Assembly (NCBI RefSeq): GCF_011752525.1
Contig: NZ_VWXI01000004.1
Coordinates: 124,001-188,000 of the forward strand
DNA: 64,000 nt
Source of the DNA: Pantoea sp. Cy-639
GTDB taxonomy: Bacteria; Pseudomonadota; Gammaproteobacteria; Pseudomonadales; Pseudomonadaceae
Direction: 5' to 3'
A model generated the notes under the pieces. That model was given only the letters and a program-made list of their open reading frames with translations. It was not told the DNA's origin and did no database searches. A program made the position numbers and the translations under genes. Position 1 is the first letter of the stretch; every line of letters starts with the position of its first letter. Shown in pieces: positions 52,468 to 61,939 of the stretch.

Positions 52468-54615
52468 TCAGAAACTGACCGAGGCCGACAGCCTGGCTGT
52501 ACGCGGCGCGCCCGGGAACAGGTAGTTGTCACCCAGGTAGTCGCCAACATCGCGCCAGTAGCGCTTGTCGAACACGTTGTCCACGGTCAGGCGCAGCACG
52601 GTGTCGTAGCCGCCGATGCGGGTGCGGTAGCGGCTGCCGACGTCGAACACGGTATAGCCGCCGACTTCGACGTTGCCGGCCTGGCTCGCATACTTGCTGG
52701 CGCTGTAGCGGGCGCCGCCGAGCAGTGCCAGGCCCGGGACGGGCAGGGCGTAGTCGGCTTGCAGGGCCGCGCGCAGGCGTGGCACGTTGATCGCCTGGTG
52801 GCCTTCGTAGGCGTCGGTGTCGCTGTTCTGCACCCGGGCGCGAATCGCCGCGGCGCTGGCCTGGATCTGCAGGTTCGAGGTCACCCAGCCGCTGGCACCG
52901 AGCTCCAGGCCGGTGTTTTTCTGCTGGCCGGCCTGGACGTAGGTCGGTTCGCCAGTTTCCTCAGGGCGGGCATATTGGTAGGCCTGGCGGATCTGGAACA
53001 GTGCGGCGCTGAAGCTCATGCCCTGCCAGTCGCGCTTGATGCCGAGCTCGATCTGACGGGACAGGGTAGGGGCGAGGATGTCGAACCTGTTGCTGGCGAA
53101 CCAGGGGGCAGTACCGCCAGCGGACAGGCCTTTCGAGTAGCTGGCGTAGAGGGTGGTGTCCGCCTGTGGTTTGTAGATAAGCGCGGCGTTGGGCAGCAGC
53201 TGGTACTGGCGGGTATGACGTTTGGCCACGCCGGTCTCGTCCCAGGTCTTTTCGTCCAGGCGTACTTCGCGGGCGCCGATCACGGTCTGCCAGTGTTCGT
53301 CGAAGGTGATGCGGTCGCTGAAGAACAGGCCGTACTGGCGGCTGTCCAGACGACGCTCGCTGTGGCCCAGCGGCTGGTCGGAGGGAGCCAGCGGGGGGAT
53401 ACCCGTGTAGATGTTGCCGGGCTGCTCAGGATCCAGCAGTTGGTTGTAGCCCGGACGCTGGTCTAGCGTTCGGCGTTGGGCGCTGGTGCCCACGGTCAGC
53501 TCATGACCCACGCCCAGCGCGTCAAGGCGCCCCTCCAGCATGGCCTGGGCTTCGTCGATACGGCGGGTATCGTCCGGGCTGCGGAAGTCATAAATGTCGT
53601 AATCGCCTTCGGGGCTGAAATGTGCTGACCAGCCTCCGTCGCTACCCCAGGCAAACGCACTGTAGTCATCGATCACCACCTTGCTGCGCGATGCGCTCAA
53701 GGTGCCGTTCCAGTCATCGTTGAAACGGTACTTGAAGCGTCCGCCCAGGTTCAGCGAGTCGTTCTGCACCGGCTTGGCCCACTGCTGCCAGGCCAGGTGG
53801 TCCTTCGGGTCGACGCCGTGGGGCAGTTGCGTGCCGCCGAGCAGTTGGTAGCCGGGCACCGAGAACTGCTCGCGGTGCTGGTACTCGGCGTCCAGCTCCA
53901 GCAGTGCGTCCGGATTGATCTGCCAGTCGAGGGCCAGCGAGGCGAAGTCGCGCTTGCCGTCGGCGTGGTCGACGTACGAGCGGATGTCCTCGTGGGCCAG
54001 GTTGACGCGCAGCCCGAGCTGGCGCTCGGCGCCGAACCAGCCGCCCAGGTCGGTGGCCAGGTAGCGCTCGCCCTGCTCGTTGGTCGAGACCGTGACCGTA
54101 CGCACCTCCTCGGCACGCTTGGTCACGTAGTTGACCAGCCCGCCGGGCTCCGAGACGCCGCTTTGCAGCCCCGACAACCCCTTGAGCAGCTCCACCTGCT
54201 GCTTGTTCTCCAGCGCCACGTTCTGCTCGCCGGCGATGGTCTGGCCGTTGATCCGGTAGCTGCTGGCGGCATTGAGTTCGAAGCCGCGCACGTTGAAGTT
54301 CTCGTAGTAACCGATCGGCGCATAGCTTTCGCCGACCGATGCGTCGCTCTGCAAGACCTCGCTCAGCTTGCGTACCTGGCGATCGTCGAGCAGTTGCCGG
54401 CTGAACACGCTGACCGAGGCCGGGGTGTCCAGCAACGGAGCGCTGTGCAGGCCACCTACCTGGGCCTCGCGCGCCTGGTAGCCGTCACCGCCGTAGACTT
54501 CGGTGACGCGCACCGGGGCCAGGGTCACGCTGTCGTCGGCCAGGCCGTGGCCACTATGCAGGGCCAGGCCCAGGCCAAGCAGGCCGAGAGGCAGGCGGGG
54601 GCGAAGCGGGGTCAT
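52468..54615 (-). CDS. TonB-dependent siderophore receptor
   Basis: A 715-residue outer-membrane beta-barrel: signal peptide (about residues 1-26), plug domain (APLLDTPASVSVFSRQLL, NFNVRGFELN, LLKGLSGLQSGVSEPGGLVNYVTKR) and a 22-strand barrel ending in an aromatic residue (RTARLSASVSF). It lacks the N-terminal signalling (STN) domain, so it does not signal to an ECF sigma factor. The ligand is probably a ferric siderophore; no siderophore biosynthesis or Fur box was found. Confidence 0.9.
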   Translation of the reverse strand: MTPLRPRLPLGLLGLGLALHSGHGLADDSVTLAPVRVTEVYGGDGYQAREAQVGGLHSAPLLDTPASVSVFSRQLLDDRQVRKLSEVLQSDASVGESYAPIGYYENFNVRGFELNAASSYRINGQTIAGEQNVALENKQQVELLKGLSGLQSGVSEPGGLVNYVTKRAEEVRTVTVSTNEQGERYLATDLGGWFGAERQLGLRVNLAHEDIRSYVDHADGKRDFASLALDWQINPDALLELDAEYQHREQFSVPGYQLLGGTQLPHGVDPKDHLAWQQWAKPVQNDSLNLGGRFKYRFNDDWNGTLSASRSKVVIDDYSAFAWGSDGGWSAHFSPEGDYDIYDFRSPDDTRRIDEAQAMLEGRLDALGVGHELTVGTSAQRRTLDQRPGYNQLLDPEQPGNIYTGIPPLAPSDQPLGHSERRLDSRQYGLFFSDRITFDEHWQTVIGAREVRLDEKTWDETGVAKRHTRQYQLLPNAALIYKPQADTTLYASYSKGLSAGGTAPWFASNRFDILAPTLSRQIELGIKRDWQGMSFSAALFQIRQAYQYARPEETGEPTYVQAGQQKNTGLELGASGWVTSNLQIQASAAAIRARVQNSDTDAYEGHQAINVPRLRAALQADYALPVPGLALLGGARYSASKYASQAGNVEVGGYTVFDVGSRYRTRIGGYDTVLRLTVDNVFDKRYWRDVGDYLGDNYLFPGAPRTARLSASVSF

Positions 54616-54795
54616 GCGGGGCTCCTTGGAAGGGCGACGCGCCGTTATCTTCGGCTGCTGTCGCGGGCAGGCAGGGCGGCCCGGTCGGCATTGCGCCGGT
54701 CGGGCAAAAAAGGGGCGTCATGTTAGCAGGCGCGCGTGCTCGTGTGCCTGCGAAAGCGGGCACTCAAGCAGTAGACGGATGGGCGGACGGTGGCT

Positions 54796-55173
54796 TCAGG
54801 CGGCAGCGGGGCGCTGGTGGCGACGCCAGGTGTCGTCGATTCTCGACCAGGTCTTGCCGTCGGTGGTGGCCATCAGCTTGCGGCCATCCTTGAAGGTGGC
54901 GAGGAAGGTGACCTCATCCTCCTTGCCGCCCAGCAGCAGGCCGGCGAGCAGGCCGACCGGGCCGGCCACCAGTGCGCCTGCCATGCCCCATCCCAGGGCA
55001 CCGCCGAGGCTGCGGGTGGACTCCAGGTTGGCCAGTTTCAGTTCCTTGATGCGCCCCAGGGAGATGCGCTCGCCTGGGGCGGGGCTGCGAGGGGTCCTGA
55101 GTGTAAGCATTCCATTGCGATACTCGCCTTCACCTTGCAAGAAATCGCCGGATTGCACCGTGAGTCTTGTCAT
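54796..55173 (-). CDS. Hypothetical protein with a glycine-rich membrane segment
   Basis: A 125-residue protein without a recognised domain. A beta-rich N-terminus (residues 1-50, TVQSGDFLQGEGEYRNGMLTL) is followed by a glycine-rich helix about residues 57-82 (LGGALGWGMAGALVAGPVGLLAG) and a second strand-rich part (VTFLATFKDGRKLMATTDGKTW). It is divergent from aprA across 447 bases. Confidence 0.72.
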   Translation of the reverse strand: MTRLTVQSGDFLQGEGEYRNGMLTLRTPRSPAPGERISLGRIKELKLANLESTRSLGGALGWGMAGALVAGPVGLLAGLLLGGKEDEVTFLATFKDGRKLMATTDGKTWSRIDDTWRRHQRPAAA

Positions 55174-55490
55174 CGTGTCGTCCTGTCAGCGGAAGGTCGT
55201 CGACCAACGTCCTACTGAGCGCCGCCGCCGAGAGCAAGTCAACGGGCAGGCGACAGAGGGTCGTGCGACACAGAGTCATCCTGCCGAAGATGTAATACGA
55301 AGTGCTGTTGGAAATGTTCAAGCGAAAGTCGCGTTTTCATAAATAAAGTTCGAATAAACGCATAAAGATGGAGTACCCCATTATCGCAACTCATGGTTTC
55401 GCCTACAGGCATTAGAGGGTCGCAGTTTGCGCAAATAAGTACGGATCAGTGGTGATTTTCGAAAACGAAAAAATGACGTCAAAAAACGCT
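55174..55490 (+). other. AT-rich region upstream of aprA, probable promoter region
   Basis: About 320 bases without a supported gene, AT-rich from 55290. It contains TTTTCGAAAACGAAAA-like dyads (55457-55471) and other AT-rich stretches but no unambiguous -35/-10 pair. The aprA and divergent hypothetical gene promoters must lie here. Confidence 0.4.
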
Positions 55491-55613
55491 GGACAGGAAG
55501 TTTCAATATGTGTCAGTTTTTTTGCGCCTCATAAGGGCGAGTGACAGGATGCTCTCGCCGGAAGTGGGAGAGCTCCTGTCGGACATCAACTGCTTTTTTG
55601 TAAACAAGGAAGT
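55491..55613 (+). promoter_or_regulatory. aprA leader with clustered RsmA/CsrA-type GGA sites
   Basis: Seven GGA trinucleotides occur in 123 bases (55491, 55496, 55547, 55560, 55567, 55581, 55608). One lies in the loop of a GCTCTC / GAGAGC hairpin (55551-55556 with 55568-55573). The last is the ribosome binding site itself, AAACAAGGAAGT (55602-55613), matching 10 of 12 positions of the SELEX RsmA/CsrA consensus. Occupancy would block translation initiation of aprA. Confidence 0.62.
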
Positions 55614-55620
55614 AACCTGC

Positions 55621-57078
55621 ATGTCGAAAGTCAAAGAAAACGCCATTGCTTCGGCCGTTTCGGCGCTGCAACCAAAGGGGCCAAGTGCTTCCTACGGTCT
55701 GATCGACAGCTTCGCCCACCAGTACGACCGTGGCGGCGCGAACATCAATGGCAAGAAGTCCTTCACGGCCGACCAGGCTGCCGACCACATCCTGCGTGAC
55801 GGCGCCGCCTGGAAAGACCTGAACAAGGACGGCACCATCAGCCTGTCCTACACCTTCCTGACCAAGGCACCGAGCGATTTCTACAGCCGCGGACTGGGCA
55901 CTTTCAGCCAGTTCAGCGACCTGCAGAAAGAGCAGGCCAAGCTCGCCATGCAGTCCTGGGCGGATGTGGCCAAGGTCACCTTCAACGAGGCGGCCTCGGG
56001 TGGCGACGGTCACATGACCTTCGGCAACTTCAGCGCCAGCAACGGCGGCGCGGCATTCGCCTACCTGCCGTTCGACCAGCCGGGCTCGCACAAGGGTGAG
56101 TCCTGGTACCTGATCAACAACAGCTACCAGGTCAACATCACCCCGGGCACCGGCAACTACGGGCGCCAGACCCTGACCCACGAAATCGGCCACGTGCTCG
56201 GCCTGTCCCACCCTGGCGACTACAACGCCGGCGAGGGCAATCCGACCTACCGCGACGCCGACTACGCTCAGGACACCCGTGGCTACAGCGTCATGAGCTA
56301 CTGGAGCGAAAGCAACAACGGGCAGAACTTCGTCAAGGGCGGCGGTCAGTACTACGCCTCGGCCCCGCTGATGGACGACATCCTGGCGATCCAGAAGCTC
56401 TACGGCGCCAACTACGCCACCCGTGCCGGCGACACCACCTACGGCTTCAACTCCACCGCTGACCGCGACTTCTACTCGGCTACCTCGGCCTCGTCGAAGC
56501 TGGTGTTCTCGGTGTGGGACGGTGGTGGCAACGACACCTTCGACTTCTCCGGGTTCACCCAGAACCAGAAGATCAACCTCAACGAAGCGTCGTTCTCCGA
56601 CGTCGGCGGCATGGTCGGCAACGTGTCCATCGCCAAGGGCGTGTCCATCGAGAACGCCATCGGTGGCTCGGGCAACGACCTGCTGATCGGTAACGCACTG
56701 GCCAACGTGCTCAAGGGTGGTGCCGGCAACGACATCATCTACGGCGGTGGCGGTGCCGACCAACTGTGGGGCGGCAGCGGCGCGGACACCTTCGTGTACG
56801 CGGCCATCAGCGACTCGACCAAGGCGGCGCCGGACCGGATCATGGACTTCACCTCGGGTGTGGACAAGATCGATCTGTCGGCCATCTCGGCCTTCGCCGT
56901 GAACAAGCTGCCGCTGCAGTTCGTCAACGCCTTCACCGGCCATGCCGGCGAGGCGGTGCTGAGCTACGACCAGGCCACCAACCTGGGCAGCCTGTCCATC
57001 GACTTCACCGGAAACAGCTCGGCTGACTTCCTGGTGACTACCGTTGGCCAGGCCGCTGTCAGCGACATCGTGGTCTGA
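55621..57078 (+). CDS. aprA: Serralysin-family alkaline metalloprotease AprA
   Basis: Secreted zinc protease (virulence factor in P. entomophila). The 485 residues have no signal peptide. The zinc motif [11 protein letters not shown] is at residues 187-197 and the Met-turn SVMSYW at 223-228. RTX calcium-binding repeats ([29 protein letters not shown]) span about 348-391, and the C-terminal type I signal ends DIVV. ATG 55621 follows the AAGGAAG site; the frame open to 55510 passes through the leader. Confidence 0.97.
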   Translation: MSKVKENAIASAVSALQPKGPSASYGLIDSFAHQYDRGGANINGKKSFTADQAADHILRDGAAWKDLNKDGTISLSYTFLTKAPSDFYSRGLGTFSQFSDLQKEQAKLAMQSWADVAKVTFNEAASGGDGHMTFGNFSASNGGAAFAYLPFDQPGSHKGESWYLINNSYQVNITPGTGNYGRQTLTHEIGHVLGLSHPGDYNAGEGNPTYRDADYAQDTRGYSVMSYWSESNNGQNFVKGGGQYYASAPLMDDILAIQKLYGANYATRAGDTTYGFNSTADRDFYSATSASSKLVFSVWDGGGNDTFDFSGFTQNQKINLNEASFSDVGGMVGNVSIAKGVSIENAIGGSGNDLLIGNALANVLKGGAGNDIIYGGGGADQLWGGSGADTFVYAAISDSTKAAPDRIMDFTSGVDKIDLSAISAFAVNKLPLQFVNAFTGHAGEAVLSYDQATNLGSLSIDFTGNSSADFLVTTVGQAAVSDIVV

Positions 57079-57086
57079 TGTACGAG

Positions 57087-57114
57087 GGGGCGGCGCCTGC
57101 GCGTCGCCCCTTTT
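57087..57114 (+). terminator. Weak terminator/attenuator between aprA and aprI
   Basis: A 10-bp stem with one GU pair (57087-57096 with 57101-57110), CTGC loop, followed by only four T residues, 8 bases after the aprA stop. It probably ends most transcripts after aprA while letting some continue. Confidence 0.65.
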
Positions 57115-57131
57115 GCCGACGAGGCCGATAC

Positions 57132-57509
57132 ATGCATAGGTTCAAGCAAATGATCGCGCTGGCCGCGATTCCCCTGATGTCGATCACCGAGGTAGGTATG
57201 GCGAGCAGCCTGCTACTCCCCAACGCCGCGCAACTGGCCGGCCGTTGGCAGCTTTACCCCGAACAGCAGCAGGCCGAGGCCTGCAACCTACGCCTGAGCG
57301 CCGGCGAAGGCGCGCTGACGGGCGACCTGGATTGCGCCGAGCGTCTGGTGGGCCTGCGCCCCGGCAGCTGGCTGGTGACCCCGGACACCTTGGCCCTGGT
57401 GGGCGCCGATGGCAGCAGCGTGGTGCACTTCAACCGCGAAGGTGCCGGACGCTATGCCTGGACCACCCCGCAAGGCACGCCACTGGTGCTCGAGCGCCTG
57501 GACAAATAA
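57132..57509 (+). CDS. aprI: Alkaline protease inhibitor AprI
   Basis: Periplasmic inhibitor that blocks prematurely folded AprA. The 125 residues comprise a signal peptide (cleavage likely after Ala24, VGMA) leaving mature SSLLLP. In the family the mature Ser-Ser-Leu N-terminus enters the protease active site and binds the zinc. Two cysteines (EACNL, LDCAE) match the conserved disulfide. It lies directly after aprA and before the exporter genes. Confidence 0.92.
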   Translation: MHRFKQMIALAAIPLMSITEVGMASSLLLPNAAQLAGRWQLYPEQQQAEACNLRLSAGEGALTGDLDCAERLVGLRPGSWLVTPDTLALVGADGSSVVHFNREGAGRYAWTTPQGTPLVLERLDK

Positions 57510-57515
57510 CCCCGC

Positions 57516-57538
57516 CCTGGAGCTTTGAAAGTTCCAGG
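57516..57538 (+). repeat. Hairpin between aprI and aprD
   Basis: A 9-bp stem with one GU pair (57516-57524 with 57530-57538) and a TTGAA loop. No T-tract follows; the next bases are TAAACAAGG, the same motif that precedes aprA. Possibly a processing or translation-control element. Confidence 0.5.
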
Positions 57539-57554
57539 TAAACAAGGGCGAAAC

Positions 57555-59276
57555 ATGAAACTACCGAGCAAAAAGCCCGGGGCGCCTTTGTGGGCGGCAC
57601 TCGGCGAATTCAAGTCGACGTTGATCAGCGTTGGCTGTTTCACGGCATTGATCAATTTGCTGATGCTGGTGCCGTCGATATATATGCTTCAAGTGTACGA
57701 CCGTGTACTGAGTTCGCAGAACACCACAACTTTGTGGATGTTGACCCTGATGGTCGTGGGCTTCTTCGTTTATATAGGCGCACTGGAAGCCGTGCGCAGT
57801 TTTATCGTCATTCGCGTGGGTAACCAGTTGGAGAAAAGTTTCAATCTCAACGTCTACCGCGCCGCCTTCGAACGCAACTTGCGCCAGCGCGACGGATCCG
57901 CCGGGCAAGCCTTGGGCGATCTCACCCAACTGCGCCAGTTCATCACCGGCCCGGCCTTGTTCGCCTTCTTCGACGCGCCCTGGTTTCCCATCTACCTGGC
58001 GGTGATCTTCGTCTTCAACGTCTGGCTCGGGGTCATGGCCACGGTGGGCGCGGTGCTGCTGATTGCCCTGGCGGTGCTCAACGAGCGGCTCACCCACGCC
58101 ACCCTGGTCGAAGCCAGCAATGTCCAGCAGCAGTCGACGCTGCTCGCCGGCAGCCAGTTGCAGAGTGCCGAGAGCATCCAGGCCATGGGCATGCTCGGTG
58201 CCCTGCGCAGGCGCTGGTTCACCCTGCATGGGCGCTTCCTCGACCTGCAGAACAAGGCCAGTGACACCTCTGCGGTGATCACCGCCACCAGCAAGGGCCT
58301 GCGCCTGTGCCTGCAGTCGCTGGTGCTGGGCCTCGGTGCCTTGCTGGTGATCGAGCAGCAGATGACCCCCGGCATGATGATCGCCGGCTCGATCCTGATG
58401 GGCCGGGTACTGGCCCCGATCGACCAGGTGATCGCGGTGTGGAAGCAGTGGAGCGGCGCGCAGCTGGCCTACCAACGCCTGGACAGTCTGTTGCGTGAAC
58501 ACCCTGAACCACCGGTGCCGATGCCGCTGCCGGTACCAACCGGGCAGTTGACGGTGGAGCAGATCAGCGCCGGCCCGCCCGGCCGTGGGGTGACCACGTT
58601 GCAGCAGGTCAACTTCGCCCTGGCCCCTGGAGAGCTGCTCGGTGTACTGGGGGCCTCGGGTTCGGGCAAGTCGACCCTGGCCAAGGTGCTGGTCGGCGTG
58701 TGGCCGACCCTGTCTGGCCACGTGCGCCTGGATGGCGCCGAGCTCGCCCAGTGGGACCGCGAGGCCCTTGGCCCGCATATCGGCTACCTGCCGCAGACCA
58801 TCGAGCTCTTGCGTGGCAGCATTGCCGAAAACATCGCCCGCTTCGGCGAGCTCGACGGCCAGCAGGTGGTCGAGGCCGCCCGTCTGGCGGGAGTGCATGA
58901 GCTGATCCTGCGCCTGCCCAAGGGCTACGACACGCGCCTGGGCGAGGATGGTGTTGACCTGTCCGGCGGGCAGAAGCAGCGCGTGGCCCTGGCCCGTGCG
59001 TTGTATGGCAACCCTTGCCTGATCGTGCTCGACGAGCCCAACTCCAACCTCGATAGCCATGGCGAGGCGGCCTTGGCCAGCGCCCTGGTCCAGCTCAAGG
59101 CGCTGGGCCGCACCGTGGTGCTGGTGACCCACCGCAGCGCGGCGCTGGCCCAGGCCGACAAGCTGCTGGTGATGAACGAAGGCCGCATGCAGGGCTTCGG
59201 CCCGGCCCGCGATATTCTCCACGCCATGGGCCAGGCCCCGGCGCAACGTCCCCTGCAAGCTGGAGGTGGCGCATGA
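57555..59276 (+). CDS. aprD: Type I secretion ABC transporter AprD
   Basis: Inner-membrane exporter of AprA. The 573 residues have an N-terminal membrane domain with about five to six helices (TLISVGCFTALINLLMLVPSIYML, LWMLTLMVVGFFVYIGALE) and a nucleotide-binding domain: Walker A GASGSGKST, signature LSGGQKQRV, Walker B LIVLDEPNSNLD and H-loop VTHR. ATG 57555 follows AAGGGCG. Length matches AprD/PrtD. Overlaps aprE by four bases. Confidence 0.97.
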   Translation: MKLPSKKPGAPLWAALGEFKSTLISVGCFTALINLLMLVPSIYMLQVYDRVLSSQNTTTLWMLTLMVVGFFVYIGALEAVRSFIVIRVGNQLEKSFNLNVYRAAFERNLRQRDGSAGQALGDLTQLRQFITGPALFAFFDAPWFPIYLAVIFVFNVWLGVMATVGAVLLIALAVLNERLTHATLVEASNVQQQSTLLAGSQLQSAESIQAMGMLGALRRRWFTLHGRFLDLQNKASDTSAVITATSKGLRLCLQSLVLGLGALLVIEQQMTPGMMIAGSILMGRVLAPIDQVIAVWKQWSGAQLAYQRLDSLLREHPEPPVPMPLPVPTGQLTVEQISAGPPGRGVTTLQQVNFALAPGELLGVLGASGSGKSTLAKVLVGVWPTLSGHVRLDGAELAQWDREALGPHIGYLPQTIELLRGSIAENIARFGELDGQQVVEAARLAGVHELILRLPKGYDTRLGEDGVDLSGGQKQRVALARALYGNPCLIVLDEPNSNLDSHGEAALASALVQLKALGRTVVLVTHRSAALAQADKLLVMNEGRMQGFGPARDILHAMGQAPAQRPLQAGGGA

Positions 59277-60565
59277 GCCGGCACGAACGCGATGCACGTT
59301 TCCATGTTCGCCTGGGCTGGGTCCTGACCCTGGTCGGCTTTGGCGGTTTCATGGCCTGGGCCAGCCTGGCCCCGCTCGACCAAGGGGTGCCCGTGCAGGG
59401 CACCGTGGTGGTTTCGGGCAAGCGCAAGGCGGTGCAGTCCATGGCCGCGGGCGTGGTCAGCCGGATCCTGGTCGGCGAGGGCCAGCAGGTGCATCAGGGC
59501 GAACCGTTGTTCCGCCTCGACCGGACCCAGGTCCAGGCCGATGTCGATGCCTTGCAGGCCCAGTACCGCATGACCCGCGCCAGCCTGGCGCGCTGGCAGG
59601 GTGAGCGCGACAACCTGGCCCAGGTGCAGTTTCCCGCCGACCTGCTGGGCGACGCCGATGCCCGTCTGGGCCTGATTCTCGAAGGCCAGCGTCAACTGTT
59701 CGACAGCCGCCGCCAGGCCCAGGCCCGCGAGCAGGGTGCGCTGGCGGCGAGCATCGATGGCTCCCTGGCGCAGTTGGCCGGCATGCGTCGGGCACGCAGC
59801 GACCTGCAGGCCCAGGCCGATTCGCTGCGCGAGCAACTGGACAACCTGCGCCCGTTGGCCGGCGACGGCTATATCCCGCGCAACCGTGTGCTCGAGTACC
59901 AGCGCCAGTTGTCCCAGGTGCAGCGCGACCTGGCGCAGAACGCTGGTGACAGCGCGCGCCTGGAGCAGGTGATCGTCGAGGCTCGGCTCAACCTGCAGCA
60001 GCGCCGCGAGGAATACCAGAAGGAGGTGCGCAGCCAACTGGCCGATGCCCAGGTCAAGGCGGCGACGCTGGAGCAGCAGCTCAACTCCGCGCGCTTCGAG
60101 TTGCAGCACAGCGAGATCCTGGCACCTGCCGACGGCATTGCGGTCAACCTCGGGGTGCATACCGAGGGCGCCGTGGTACGTGCTGGCGACACCCTGCTGG
60201 AGATCGTGCCCCAGGGCACTGCGCTGGAGGTGGAGGGGCGCCTGCCGGTGAATCTGGTGGACAAGGTGGCGCTGCAACTGCCGGTGGACATCCTGTTCAC
60301 CGCCTTCAACCAGAACCGCACGCCGCGGGTCAGCGGGGAGGTGGCGCTGGTTTCCGCCGACCAGTTGATCGACGAGCGCAGCGGCCAGCCTTACTACGTG
60401 CTGCGCAGCACCGTCAGCGAGGAGGCGCTGGCGCGCCTGAATGGCCTGGCGATTCGTCCGGGGATGCCGGCGGAGCTGTTCGTGCGTACCGGCGAGCGCT
60501 CGCTGCTCAACTACCTGTTCAAACCCCTGCTCGACCGTGCAGGCACTGCCTTGACCGAACAATAA
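59273..60565 (+). CDS. aprE: Type I secretion adaptor AprE
   Basis: HlyD-family periplasmic adaptor linking AprD and AprF. The 430 residues start RFHVRLGWVLTLVGFGGFMAWASLAPLDQGVPVQGTVVVSGKRKAVQ (N-terminal helix and first lipoyl half), then a long coiled coil (about residues 95-290), the second lipoyl half (EILAPADGIAVNLGVHTEGAVV) and the beta domain. ATG overlaps the aprD stop (ATGA). Confidence 0.95.
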   Translation: MSRHERDARFHVRLGWVLTLVGFGGFMAWASLAPLDQGVPVQGTVVVSGKRKAVQSMAAGVVSRILVGEGQQVHQGEPLFRLDRTQVQADVDALQAQYRMTRASLARWQGERDNLAQVQFPADLLGDADARLGLILEGQRQLFDSRRQAQAREQGALAASIDGSLAQLAGMRRARSDLQAQADSLREQLDNLRPLAGDGYIPRNRVLEYQRQLSQVQRDLAQNAGDSARLEQVIVEARLNLQQRREEYQKEVRSQLADAQVKAATLEQQLNSARFELQHSEILAPADGIAVNLGVHTEGAVVRAGDTLLEIVPQGTALEVEGRLPVNLVDKVALQLPVDILFTAFNQNRTPRVSGEVALVSADQLIDERSGQPYYVLRSTVSEEALARLNGLAIRPGMPAELFVRTGERSLLNYLFKPLLDRAGTALTEQ

Positions 60566-60575
60566 GGACCGCCCA

Positions 60576-61928
60576 GTGAAGAAGTTCCCACTGATCGGGC
60601 TGCTGGCAGCCTGTGCCTGGCTGCCGGCAGCCGCGCTGGCGGCCATGGGGCCGTTCCAGGTGTACGAGCAGGCCCTGCGCCGCGACCCGACCTACCTGGC
60701 CGCGTTCAAGGCCCGCGAGGCCGGCCAGGAGTACCGTGCCATCGGCCGTGCCGGCCTGCTGCCGAACATCTCGTACAACTACAACAAGGGGCGCAACGAT
60801 TCCGAGGTGCGCTACCTGGGGGATTCGCGCCGGCAAAAGGAAGACCGCCACTACAACAGCATGGGCTCGACCTTCATCCTCCAGCAGCCGCTGTTCGACT
60901 ACGAAGCCTATTCGGCCTATCGCAAGGGCGTGGCCCAGGCGCTGTTCGCCGACGAAAGCTTTCGCGACCAGAGCCAGCAACTGCTGGTGCGGGTGATGAC
61001 CAGCTACACCCAGGCCTTGTTCGCCGAGGACCAGATCGCCATCAGCGTGGCCAGCAAGCAGGCCTACCGTCAGCAGTTCCAGCAGAACCAGCGGTTGTTC
61101 GATGCAGGCGAAGGGACCCGCACCGACATCCTCGAGGCCCAGGCCCGCTATGAGCTGGCCGATGCCGAGGAGATCCAGGCGCGCAACGACCAGGATGCCG
61201 CCCTGCGTGAACTGGGTGCGCTGATCGGCGAGCCGGCGGTACGGGTCGAAGACCTGGCGCCGCTGCGCGCGGGCTTCGCCTTGCCGATGGTCGACCCGAG
61301 TGGCTATAGCGCCTGGCAGGAGCGTGCGCTGGCCAACAACCCACAGTTGGCGTCGTCACGCCAGGCCCTGGAAGTGGCGCGTTACGAAGTCGAGCGCAAC
61401 CGCGCCGGGCACTTGCCCAAGGTCACCGCCTTCGCCACCTCGCGGCGCCAGGAGTCGGACAGCGGCAACACCTATAACCAGCGCTACGACACCAACACCG
61501 TGGGTATCGAGGTCAGCGTGCCGATCTTCGCCGGTGGCGGGGTGAGTGCCTCGACCCGTCAGGCCAGTCGTCATCTGGAGCAGGCCGAGTACGAACTCGA
61601 CGGGCAGACCCGTGGCACCCTGATCGAGTTGCGCAAGCAATACAACGCCTGCGAGTCCGGGGCCAGCCGCCTGCGTGCCTACGAGCGGGCGCTGGTGGCG
61701 GCCGAGGCATTGGTGGTGTCGACACGCAAGAGCGTGCAGGGGGGCGAGCGGGTCAACCTCGACGTGCTCAACGCCGAACAGCAACTGGCCACCACCCGCC
61801 GCGACCTGGCGCAGGCGCGTTATGACTACCTGCTGGCGTGGATCAAGCTGCACTACGAGGCGGGGGTATTGAGCGAGGCGCAGCTGGCGCGGGTGGACGA
61901 AGCGTTCATCGCCGGCAAGTCTGGCTGA
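60576..61928 (+). CDS. aprF: Outer membrane channel AprF (TolC family)
   Basis: Outer-membrane part of the AprDEF exporter. The 450-residue product has a signal peptide (LIGLLAACAWLPAAALA), then the TolC repeat structure with two outer membrane efflux domains: FQVYEQALRRDPTYLAAFKAREAG, GEGTRTDILEAQARYELADAEE and SVQGGERVNLDVLNAEQQLATTRRDLAQARYDYL. GTG start after AAGGACC, 10 bases after aprE. A REP pair follows. Confidence 0.95.
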   Translation: MKKFPLIGLLAACAWLPAAALAAMGPFQVYEQALRRDPTYLAAFKAREAGQEYRAIGRAGLLPNISYNYNKGRNDSEVRYLGDSRRQKEDRHYNSMGSTFILQQPLFDYEAYSAYRKGVAQALFADESFRDQSQQLLVRVMTSYTQALFAEDQIAISVASKQAYRQQFQQNQRLFDAGEGTRTDILEAQARYELADAEEIQARNDQDAALRELGALIGEPAVRVEDLAPLRAGFALPMVDPSGYSAWQERALANNPQLASSRQALEVARYEVERNRAGHLPKVTAFATSRRQESDSGNTYNQRYDTNTVGIEVSVPIFAGGGVSASTRQASRHLEQAEYELDGQTRGTLIELRKQYNACESGASRLRAYERALVAAEALVVSTRKSVQGGERVNLDVLNAEQQLATTRRDLAQARYDYLLAWIKLHYEAGVLSEAQLARVDEAFIAGKSG

Positions 61929-61939
61929 TTCCTGGCCAT

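Noticed and set aside
54616..54795. Possible cobalamin riboswitch or Fur box upstream of the TonB receptor
   Set aside because: I looked for the conserved B12-box and for GATAATGATTATC-like sites and found neither.
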